From the NCBI GenBank assembly GCA_017590115.1, contig JAGGNK010012892.1, positions 3,140,351 to 3,204,350 on the forward strand: a stretch of DNA of 64,000 nt, written 5' to 3'. The translations under genes were made by a program, and so were the position numbers. Positions 51,701 to 62,175 of the stretch are shown one piece after another. The stretch's first letter is position 1, and the number at the start of each line of letters is the position of its first letter. This DNA is from Montifringilla adamsi. Taxonomy: Eukaryota > Chordata > Aves > Passeriformes > Passeridae. The notes under the pieces are model-generated. The model saw only the letters and a program-made list of their open reading frames with translations, ran no database searches and had not been told where the DNA came from.

Positions 51701-53584
51701 AGCCACTCCTGCAAGGGTGGCCAGCGTTTAGGAGCAGGAGCCCTCATGAACCAGGTGTGTGAATAAACAGGGCATCTAATTTTGTGCTGTCACCCAGAAT
51801 TTACATGACTGGCAGAAAAAGCCTCCCAGACCTCCACTAAAAGGACAAACAGGCTGAGTATGACACTTCAAACTCAGCAGCAGAAAAGCATGGATTTGAA
51901 TCCATTTACACCAGAACAATGCTGCCCTTCTGAGTATAATTTTGCAGACGTGTTTATGATATAGGGGGAGCCACATGGCACAAAAGGTTTAAACATTTAA
52001 TCTCACTTAGCTTCAATACACTGCACATACAGAAAATTGGAAGCCCAGCAGGAAAATGCCAGATTTCATTCTCACTTAGTCGTGATTAACCTTTATGAGC
52101 TCGCTCGGAGTTCTGTCACCTATGAAGTCACTTGGGGCACACAGGCTGCAAAAGCCCCGGCTCGCTGCTTTGGCCAGAGGACCACAGCTGCTGAGCTGGA
52201 GCTCTCCAGGAGCTCTGCTGCCCAAAATGGGGGCACTCCCCTGCCCCAAATAGCAGGGCACCCTGCCCCTGCATTCCCTGAGAGTGGGAAGTGTAAAAGG
52301 GACTATAGGGAATGAATGACCTGGAAGGGACTCTTCCATTTTAATTCCTGCAGCTGAGCTGGGTCCAGTTGAGAGCAGCCTTACCCCAGCAGACAGACAC
52401 AAGGCAAACAGCTGATACATATCACACTTTGCAAATATGCTCTTTCTCATTAATACTGATTCCCACACACAAACACTTTAGCTATATTCACTGATTGCAT
52501 TACCATTGCAGAAGTGTAATTAACAAATTAAAAGGGAGGATTGTGATTCAGTTTAATTTGGGGGAAATCTTTAAATAAATAAAATAAAAAAAGGAGTCTG
52601 ATGAGTCTGATGTTTGAGGATCGTTACCCTCTGCTATTTGCTTTAATTCTTTGGACATGCTCTAAGAGAAATGCTTTCCTTCAAACAAACATGTCCTAGA
52701 TAAGCTGCAGTGGTGGCTACACGGGTACTTAAAGAAAAAAACAATGACAAAAAACCCACAGAAATGAAAGAAATCCTGACAGATGCTAGATCCAGATACC
52801 AGACTGCAAATGAAGGTGTCTCATCATGGAGAAAGGAAGGAAATGCCAGCTGCAAGGTGGTCAGACAGATCTGAGACTGACAGCTTATTCACACAAAACA
52901 TGCGCATCCCCTGCCCACACATATTTGTGGAAGAAGGGAAACAGAAAATCCCCCATACTTGCTGCCCTTCCAGATCGTTGCATGATAAAATAAACCTGTT
53001 CCACTGAGTTAATCAATGTTTGTGCGAGCAGTCAAAACTCCTGAGCCAAAGTTAGACTGAATTTCTCTCCAAACACCAACTGAGCACTCCTGGAAGAATG
53101 GCTGTGAAATGATACATACTGCCCCTCACATTTCTGCCAAAAACACCTTTCAGGTGATCTAATATTATGAGAAACCATAATCATTAAGGATTGATCATGC
53201 TAATATAATTTTCTGGATGGCTTATTAACCTACTAAGACATGTTTTTCTCTACTTTCCTTCATTAGCAACAGCAATAATTAGGTAAGGACAGAGTAGCAA
53301 AATTGATCATATGCTACTGCCAAGGGGGACAGAGAATGTATTGTGGACATTCAGCATAATGTTCTCTAAATTTGAGATGCATTAATTTTAGTTAGTACCA
53401 TAGCTATTTTCTGCCTTTGATACAAGGAATCTGTTAACATAGATATTGTATAACAGGAGCTTGTTTCTCTCATATTCCAAAACAGAGTTTTCTTTTTCCT
53501 TTAAAGATCTTAGCACAAAACGAGATAAGACAAGAAAACATCCCCTCTCTGTCACAGCATATATCACAGTCAAGATGGCCACAA

Positions 53585-53725
53585 TACAGAGTAGCACCAT
53601 ACCATTTCAGAAGGCTTTAAGCATTCACCCAGACAGAGTAACACCATACCTCATCAGAAGGCTTCAAGCATCGGCCTGTACACACCAACACCATATCATT
53701 TCAGAAGGCTGCAAGCATCTGCCTT
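53585..53725 (-). repeat. 47-bp tandem repeat, three units, inside LTR copy 2
   Basis: There are three consecutive 47-bp units, each with a central block close to TCAGAAGGCTTTAAGCAT (plus strand) and a start like ACAGAGTAACACCATA. The third unit has diverged most at its start (TACACACC). In LTR copy 1 the same array has two units at exactly the same period. It lies downstream of the TATA-like box in LTR orientation. Confidence 0.88.
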
Positions 53726-53745
53726 TCTTGTTCTTTAGCCCAGCC

Positions 53746-53753
53746 TTTTATCC
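53746..53753 (-). promoter_or_regulatory. TATA-like box of solo LTR copy 2
   Basis: The minus strand reads GGGGATAAAAGGCTGGG across this site, identical to the matching place in copy 1. It marks the probable start region of LTR transcription, running towards lower coordinates. Confidence 0.55.
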
Positions 53754-56269
53754 CCTCATGTTGATGCACGACACCTGTGTGCCCTCTGCTCCCTTTGGTG
53801 GTTGCTCAGTGCCCCTGGGCACTCCATGGCTCGTTACCTCCAATATCATTCACCTGTCCTGCACAGCTGTACCCACTGGGGATGAGGCTCAGCCCCACTC
53901 CCAGTCACCACAAACTGTGTGCCTACACCTCTCAAGTTATCCTCTCCTTATTTCAGTCTCCTGATGAAAGCAGCACTTTGAAAGCAGAGCAGCTGCAGAG
54001 CCCTGGCTGGGAGGCAAAGGAGTGAGCTGTACTGTCACCTCCTGGGCAATAACCCCCAGGGCTCCAGCAGACCTGCAGCATCAACTCTCCCCCACCATCG
54101 CACTGATGCAGCAAGCGCCTGTAAACCCCAGAGAGACAAACGCATCACAGCCATGGTAAACTTTTAAATATTGTTCTAAAAATGTGAGCAAATGGCTTTC
54201 CCTGAGCTCTCTCCCATGTGAGCAAGAGGCAGCTTTCTGTGGATAAATGCATTATAGGGAGCTGAAAAGAGTTGACATTACAAACTTGGCACTCTGATGG
54301 TGTCCTGTACGAACAAGGAAAGGGAGGATCTGCCAAAGCGAGAGCCAGACAATATAAAAAGCATCAACCCAGCATACTGACCTTATTTAAGCTCAAACAG
54401 CATAACACTAGAATACTTAATGTAAAAATGTAATAAATATTCTTTATTCTACATGCACATCAATGTTTTCTTTAAATATGCAATTCACTTGATATCTGCA
54501 ATCCCCCCCTTCTTCAGATGCAAAATCCAAAATAATGATTATATCAGTCATTGCTTAATACATTCAACTGTGGCCCTGATTTTCATGCATGAATGGTCAT
54601 CTACATATCATTACCCATCATGCTATCCTCTCAGATTTTTCTTTCTAAACAGAGTAATACATTTAAAGTTATCATTTTAAAACAAAAATGCTTTAAAAAC
54701 GGACTTCCATTTCTCGTTATCTTATCTGTGCTCTTAGCAGCTAATAGAGTGGAATATTAAAATCGAAAATTCTCAGTGTGTGTGACAACTGTCACAGTGA
54801 GATCTTAGAGAAGAGGCAATTACCAAGGGATTTTTCTCAAATTTGGAAACACTGATAAATACGAGCAGAAAAGCTGAAGCAAACCAACCAGAAGCAAAAC
54901 AGTAATTATAGTACATTCTTCTATTTTCCTAACACAACTCCTTGTTGGGGCAAAGCTAGTGCCATGTTAGCAAAATCACTGCGGACATGAGGCACAGTTA
55001 GAAGCTTTGCATGAATAAATTACAATTTTTCAATTAATACTGCTCATGCTTACAATTGAGGAAGGATTTTTACCCCCCCCCCTACTTTTAAAGTAATTTT
55101 CTATTATGTTTAATTAGGAAATTTCTCTACAGAAGGCAATGTGATAGAAGATTAAGTCTCTATTTTCTCCCCCACTGTGTCAGTAGACTCAAGTGGACAC
55201 TATAAACCCCAGTTAAATACGGCGAGGACGATCGAGCACGGAGCTCCTTTTGAGAGGTCGCGTCCGCAGACTGTGGATCTCATTTCAACCCACCAGAAAG
55301 GAGTCAGGAAATGGTGTCTCTCCGTGGTGCAGCGCCACAGAGGAGCCATTCCAAGAGCTCCATGGTGTGAGGGTTCACCATGCCAGCTGAGAAGGTTTGC
55401 TGTCATGGCTAATGACAGCGAGCACCACCGGCTGAGAAATGGCACTGCCACAGCTGTCTTGGGTCTGCTTCTCCCCCTCACCACTAATAACTATTCCTCC
55501 AGCAGTCCCACCCTGTTTTGCATCTTTTATGCCAAGTATGAAACAACAGTTAAACAATAAATAACAAAATATTCGCTGGTGGGCAATATAGTAAAGTTTG
55601 GTTTGGGTTTTTTTTTTGTTTTAAGGGGGGAGACACAGGGTGCAAACTGTATTTGTTTTTAATGAACAATGAAGGGAACGAGCTATTTACCCGCAGGACA
55701 TAAAACCCCATGAATGGTCTATTGCTGCCAATGCTGATTAAATATCAGGTTAAGGCTTTTTAAATTGAAATCCAAGGCAGAGTAAGAACAATTACTTAGA
55801 GGAAACTCAGACCTACAAGATGCAGAAACATGCAAGATATTACCCTTTGATGGAGAGGGCAAGCAATTTTCTCAGAAGTTTTACTACTGGAGTGGCTGAA
55901 CACCAAAACAGAGAAAGCATGAATGATTTAGAGGAGAAAACACAGACATGTAGCTGAGTAGAGATCGAGAGCTTTGCACATTGATTAACCAGGACCAGAT
56001 TGTTATAATACAATACAAGTTGCCAGTACAAACCTCCTGGGGACAGGAAAGGTCAAAACAGGACAACTGCCTGAGAAAATATGTAATGCAGAAGAAATTT
56101 AGAAGCTTCAATTCCAGTTTTATTCTGAGCTTAAAAAAAATAAATCAGTATTTTGGCTAGTCTGATGCCTATTTATTCCCCCACATTTTGACACATTTAT
56201 GAGGCATTCTTATCCCACTCTGCTTGATGCTGCTCTGGTTTCATGTAGAGAAACGCTCCAGCAGAGCAT

Positions 56270-56680
56270 TTAAGAAGGGACAGCCACCTTTGCAGAGTCC
56301 AAGGGAGAGCTGCAAGGATGACAAGATTTAGAAAGCACAGTTCCATGGTGAGCTTAGGGGAATGGAAATTTTTTACTTTGGAGAAAAGAAGACTGAAAGG
56401 AGACTACTCGTCTGATACAAAAAGGAATGTAAAAAAGGCTGCTATAAAAAGAAGGATAGTCCATTGTTCTCTACATCCATTATTCCTGAGACAAGAAATA
56501 ATTGACATAATTTACAGCAAAGGAGATTTAAGTTAGATATTAGGAGATTTTGTCCCCCCAACTGCTAATAATTACCATGGGCTGGAACAGGCTGCACTGA
56601 AATGAAGCTGTTGTGCTCAGACATGGCTTCTGAAACTGCTCCCATGCAAGGTCTGAGCAAGGGACAATCTAACTATATAT
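56270..56680 (+). mobile_element. Old 5'-truncated CR1 LINE fragment (3' region)
   Basis: On the plus strand this stretch follows the layout of the CR1 3' region. It reads GAGCTGCAAGGATGACAAG, later TTTGGAGAAAAGAAGACTGAAAGGAGAC, then TTTAAGTTAGATATTAGGAG and GGGCTGGAACAGGCTGCACTG. These correspond to the CR1 blocks around 'agaggatgattagg', 'cctggagaagagaagg', 'ttcaggttggatattaggaa' and 'tggaacaggctgccca'. Many substitutions and a poor match after about 56600 show that the copy is old. No open reverse-transcriptase frame is left. The 5' end is set by where the resemblance fades and could be off by tens of bases. Confidence 0.75.
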
Positions 56681-59600
56681 GTTCCCATCAGATTGAGGAG
56701 GATGGATGAGATGCTCAGTTGAAGCTACTTCCAGAGCTACATGCCTGTGGCTACACCTTTCCTGCAAGCCAGGGAATGGCTGGGCTCCACACTGTGCACT
56801 ACTCAAATCTTTACTTGCACAGATTCCCACTGAAATAATGGTGCACTTTTTGGTAACATCATTAAAACATTTTCATGTCATCTGGGTGTGTGATGAATGC
56901 CGATGTATGGGGCCAGTATATATTTTTGCATAATCTCTGAAAGTTTCTGACTCCTGCAAATATGGAGGATTTGGTCACACCTAAGACCTTGTGGTTAAGA
57001 TTTCAGCTCATCTGATCCTGAAGAGGTAGGAGAGCCAACCACATCTTTCTCTCTCAGGAGGGAAGTTTATTCCTTAGACACAGTGGTTTGAATATATCTG
57101 TTCCACTTGACCAAGATTTTGTTCCATTATAATAAAACACCTTTTAGAGAAAAGGCATAGACCTCTTTAAAATGAAGACACTTAAAAAATTGTTAAATGG
57201 ACTGCAAAATCTACGTTAATACAGAAATACAGGTAATGCATTTCCCAGAGCAGTCAGCAATGAGTTTCCAGTGTTAGCACTCAGCTCGTCACCCTCACGC
57301 CAAAATGATGCTGCCTGTGGTGACTGCGCCCTCATGCAGAGGGCAGGAGGTGATGGAAGCAGAGAAGCTCCTAATGCCAGCTCCAAATCTGGGGACAGGA
57401 AAGCTGGAAACCTCAGGGAGCCCTGCTTCCAACCTGAGCAGTGCCTGACACTGAATGTGTGTCAGGAGCCTTGGGGGCCCATGCGAGAGCCACGAGCCAC
57501 GCAGCGCACAGGGCTCGCAGCCACCTTTGTTCCGTGTTCCCTGGGACTGCACTTTCTGCAGCACTCCTGCCAGAGGCACAGCACAAAGTCTGTCCCCTCT
57601 GCTCCTGTTTCCAAGCACTGAGCAGCCCTCCCACAGCCTCTGGTGGCAGCCTCTGGTGGTTCCTGTGCCCACTCCACGTAGCTGCCGGGGGCCACACGGC
57701 GTGTGCTTTTGTTCCCCTCATTTTCCTTGGAGAGCAGTCAGGCCCAGGGTAGGATTCCAGCTCATCTGCACAGTGATAACACAGCCTTCCAGAAAGGAAA
57801 TCCAAACCAATGGACTGGGTGCAGGCACATCCATCTGTCATCTCCAAAAAGCACATGGGTGCCCCGTGAATGCCTGGTCACTCCTGTAATTACCTGTTAA
57901 AGCTGAGTGAGCAATCTTTAGCCCAAAGTACATGAAATGCATGAACATTTTAATGATGCACAAAACAATTAAGAATATTACATGCACGGTTCCTGATCAC
58001 CTTGAGATTTTCTCTCTACTTAGCACTGGGGAAACTCAACCTCTATAACCCTGCTAAAGCAAGAGGGCACAGCTAGAATCAGGAAACAGTGAGCAGAATA
58101 AATTCCAGCAAGGCAGGCACTTTTTGAAATGCAACTTTTCCTTCCACAAACTCTTAGATAATGATAAAAAAAAAAGTCCACAGTGAATTCTGATGTAAGG
58201 AAAAAAACCAAAAAGGCCAGAACAAAAAATGTGTCCCAGATGACAGCCAGGAAAAATGAAGGGTCTGATTCAGGTCCTCTTCTAATAACGAGACTCTCTG
58301 CATTACCTCTGCTAACAATCCCACTAAACCCTTTATATCTGGTTGAGTAGATAGAGCACAGAGGTAAGAAGAAAGGAAGCCTAGCCACTGAAATGGCAGC
58401 TAAGCATCAGGTAAGGCAGCCACACTCTCATGCATAGCCAAGCAATGGAATCATAGCTAAGCAGTGCAATTTGATGTGTACATACAGAGAGGCAGAAAAA
58501 AAAGATCTGGCCCAGTGTGGTAGGGAAAAGTCTCCAGTTATCACATTTAAGTATTTGCTATAGAAGACGCAATGCTGTTCTTGCTCAAAACACTGTAAAA
58601 ATTTGGCTTCAGGAAAACCACTGGGGATAAATTCTACCTGGTTTGTGCCTGCCTAAAATGCAGGAACTGGTGTAGTAGCAGACACACAGCACGATGAGGA
58701 AGGAGGGTGTGCCCCCTAGCTCATGGATGGGAGGTCAGCTTTCAGCTCCTCTCAGGTGGGTGCCCATCAGACTTCAGGGGAGCAGAGCTGCCTCCTAACA
58801 TGTTGGGGCCAAGCCCTGTGTGTTCACCATGAAAATTTCTTAGGAAAAGCTACTTAGCATATGGGAAATGTGGGTACATTTCTTTTCAAATCCTGTTCAG
58901 AGCGAAAGAAGCGTAAACATCACCTAACCCAGCCATTGCTTTCAAGTACCTTATTTTCACACCGACTTGCTATAAACTATCCCCGTAGAATTTAGTTGTA
59001 ATTACATGCAGTAAAAGGAACAACCAGGTAATTACCTCAGACTCTGCAATAACATTTCTACATTAAAATGTAAGTGCAAGGTGCATAGCTTGTATCTGTG
59101 TCTCAACCATAGGAAAAACAGAAAACTACTAATTTGAGGGGAAAACCGCACATTAAAAAGCCCTCTGGCAGCTACCAGCATTGTCCCAGTCCAGGCCGCT
59201 CATAACCCCACTGACAGCAGTGCATGGTTTTGAAAACAACCATGTGTGTTTCCAAGGGGTGTTTTATCCTCCTTGGGAGCCTGGCACCCTGAAGCATACA
59301 TAGCAAAGCTTAAAAGAGTCCATTTATATGTGGAGAGAGGTAGTGTAGGAATCAGCTTTCTGACCCTGGTCCCTGAGCACGCCACGGGCTGGATTAACAG
59401 GGGCTGCCAGCTCCTTGCACTGCTCTCAGGCAGCACTCGAAATCACTGGGGGCAAGGTAGTGTTGGATGAGCCACATATCACCTCCACAGGCTTGTCTTC
59501 CACATTGAAGAATTTTCTGTCTTTCATGAGCTTTTGCGCTTCATTTAAGCCCTAAATAAAGCACAAATAGCCTACAGGAGTAAACTTTACTCTCTACCTG

Positions 59601-61772
59601 TCAGAATAATTTCTTACCTGAATTAACTTGTGAATACACCTTAAAAAAACCAGACACATTCTTCTCTGTAACCTGATAATTTGCCTGCTTTATTTTCCAA
59701 ATGCCTTTTTTAAGCTGCTTTCCCATTTTGGGTGCAAGTGGAATCATGTTAATACACTGACAGAGTGAGGAGCAAACACAGGCTCAGACTTTATGTGGTG
59801 TGTGTGATCTGGTTTATTCAGTGGTTTATACCCCAGGCATGATTCTCCCCTTAACAGTACTCATATGGACTCTGTGCCTGCCTAAAGTCCTAGCACCTGA
59901 ATGTTTTGAAGACATCCTGCTATGAGCTCTCACCATGGGAGTTGAGAATTTTCTCATTCTTTTGCATCAGTAGCAAAAAGCTCCCCCCAAAAAGTCTGGC
60001 CTGGCTGAGCGGGAGGAGAAACTTCAGGGATGCCCCATCACAAATCTCAGGAAGACACTTCAAAGAGCAAAAACGAAAGAAAAGAAGAAAAAGAAAAATC
60101 GTTGGTTAAATATCACTACTCGAAATGCCAGCAGCCCCAATGAGCTGCAGCCCTCCAGACAGAGGTGATTCATAAAAGACCTGCCATCTGATAAGGCTTT
60201 CTTTCAGCTTAACAAAACTTGGTGTTTGCATCACCTCTCTTATTCTGGGATTTCAAGCAGGCAGCTCCTGGTGCAGGCTCCTCTTGCCCATTCCATGGGG
60301 GCTGGCACTGTGGTTCCTGCAGCACTGTGAGAAGGTGGTGGCAAACCCCCACCGTCCGCCACCAGCTCTGGGCAGCACCGCCTTTCTGATCACACTGGTC
60401 CAACAAACCAGAAACAATTACCAGCTTTGATTCCTGCTTCCAGGTTTCTTTTGAATCTGAACACCCATGGAGGACAGTACAGGCTTTTGCATCACTGCCC
60501 AGAATGTGGACAGGCCAGAAAACCCCAGCTGTCCAAACCAGAGCTGGCAGCCCTTTCTTTCCTAAGATAACTGTGGTTGTAGGAAGTTCGCTAATGGTCT
60601 TGCTTTTCGGCAGAGCAGGACTCATCCTCTGCCCTCCAGCGTTTGGTGGGAGCATCACTGGCACGCCATGGACAGCTGCAGAAGTCAGGGAAGGGCTGGA
60701 AGAAGTCAGGGTGGGTAGCAGGAGTCCATCTGAGAGGATCCCAGCTGCACCACACAACCAGCACCCACCAGATGCTCTGCCTAGCTCCCAGTTACCATGT
60801 TATTGACGAAAACACAGATCCTCTTTTCTGGTCTTTTTATCACAGGTAGTTTAATCAAAGAGCTAATGAAGCAAGTGGGAAAAGCAGAGCCATGCATTGT
60901 GCTGGCTGCAAGAAAGATGCTTTAGAGGAACAGAAACCTCCAGTGACCTGACAGTTGGCGGCTGAGCTGGCTGCAAAGCAGGCGACCCAGCACAATGGAC
61001 CCCTTCCAGGAGCTAAGCCTGCAAAGAGCTCCAAGTGCCCGCCAGCATATCCAAAACCCTGCAGCAGAGCACAAAACACAGTTATCTCTTATCTCAAAGA
61101 ACCTGCTATTTATCACTCTTAAATCAGGCACAGCCTTCTTCATCACATCCTTATCTGGATCTGGGTTCACTTACCATTTCCCATCTCAGAGCCCTCACTG
61201 ACAAAAGCACCACATCTGCCCCTGTATGGTTTTGGTCTGCACATAAGGAATGGTTCTTCTCAAAGACCCCAACCCAGCTTGCAAATTCCCGCTTCTTTCT
61301 TAGTTCATATATCTAAAATGGGATTATTTTATGGGAATCATCTCCCTAATGTCTGAGCAGCTTCATGGCCTTACACTGTGTCTCTCCGGTTCATTAATGC
61401 TGTTGTTTTCCTAACAATATTTCTGTGCTAAAATGAAATTCACACACTTTGCATCCCATGAACATTAAGGACTTTTCAGGGAATAAATATAATTGCTCAG
61501 CGCATCAAGTATGATTGATCCCTCTGCATTTCCTGGTAATTACCCTCAAGAACAGTGTGCATTAGACACTCTCAGCTATCAGAAGTAGTGTCTAGGGACT
61601 TGTGGTCAGGTTTACTCAAATACTCCCTGCCGTATGTGACCTATAAGACATATATGCATATCCTACTTAAGTGGATTCCATTTTGCTCTTGGACCTGCAT
61701 CCGGCCAAAGGAAAAACATCCATTAAGCTATTCTACCAAACTACCATTATTTGAAACAAAGAAAAAAAATTA

Positions 61773-61816
61773 CAATCACTGAATCACAGAGTGCTCTGAG
61801 TTGGAAGGGATTCATA
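61773..61816 (-). mobile_element. CR1 3' terminal fragment
   Basis: The minus strand reads ATCCCTTCCAACTCAGAG followed by CACTCTGTGATTCAGTGATT. This is the CR1 3' end with its closing 8-bp repeats of the type ATTCTGTG. Only about 45 bp are left; it could equally be the tail of a SINE of the kind at 31717-31844. It lies directly beside the duplicated block that begins at 61838. Confidence 0.6.
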
Positions 61817-61837
61817 TTCTTTTGGCTTGAGATCCCT

Positions 61838-62011
61838 GAGACTGAATCAGAGCTCAATGATTTATTCCCAGGGTGTCTTTGGTAACACTGTTCTCTTTTT
61901 TATTTATCTTCTGCAACTGGTCTAGTGCATGAGACTTAATCAGAGCTCAATGATTTATTCCCAGGTAACACTGTTCTCTTTTTTATTTATCTTCTGCAAC
62001 TGGTCTAGTGC
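61838..62011. repeat. Tandem duplication of an 81-91 bp block
   Basis: Two nearly identical units follow each other: 61838-61928 and 61931-62011. Both run from GAGACTGAATCAGAGCTC (second: GAGACTTAATCAGAGCTC) through ATGATTTATTCCCAG, TTCTCTTTTTTATTTATC and TTCTGCAACTGGTCTAGTGC. The first unit has about 10 extra bases (GTGTCTTTGG) after TTCCCAGG. The near identity of the rest points to a recent duplication. Confidence 0.93.
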
Positions 62012-62021
62012 CAGCAGACAT

Positions 62022-62175
62022 TCCCCAGCACCTATAAAATGTTTCAGTGCACTCCCCAGCACCTAAATAATATTTCAGTGGATTCCCCAGCACCTATATA
62101 ATGTTTCAGTGCATTCCCAGCACCTGTATAATATTTCAGTGGATTCCCCAGCACCTATATAGTGTTTCAGAGCAC
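62022..62175. repeat. 31-bp minisatellite, five units in alternating types
   Basis: Five units of about 31 bp each begin TCCCCAGCACCT and carry TTTCAGTG. Units 1, 3 and 5 read ATGTTTCAGTGCA or close to it (A/GTGTTTCAG..GCA), and units 2 and 4 read ATATTTCAGTGGAT. The array therefore looks like a 62-bp dimer repeated two and a half times. It directly follows the 61838-62011 duplication. Confidence 0.92.

Larger units (their letters stand above)
53550..53927 (-). mobile_element. Solo LTR, copy 2 (ERV class II-like)
   Basis: This is a 378-bp solo LTR of the same family as 13500-13815, also on the minus strand. It is bounded by a perfect 6-bp duplication CCTCTC (53544-53549 and 53928-53933). Its minus-strand termini are TGTAGG and TGTGACA, that is TG...CA. 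It shares with copy 1 the region around CTCTGCTCCCTTTGGTGGTT, the TATA-like box and the block CCCACTCCCAGTCACCACAA. It is longer mainly because it has three, not two, copies of the 47-bp unit (53585-53631, 53632-53678, 53679-53725) and about 12 extra bases near its 3' end. There is no internal retroviral sequence, so recombination between two LTRs has removed the provirus. Both copies lie in the same direction as TMEFF2. Confidence 0.9.

Noticed and set aside
57271..57889. GC-rich patch with frames up to 147 codons on both strands, considered as a CpG island or gene
   Set aside because: CpG is present but not dense enough over its length, and the frames conflict with each other and carry no domain.
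60209..60757. 182-codon minus-strand open frame
   Set aside because: No recognisable family and no exon-like boundaries; treated as a chance frame.
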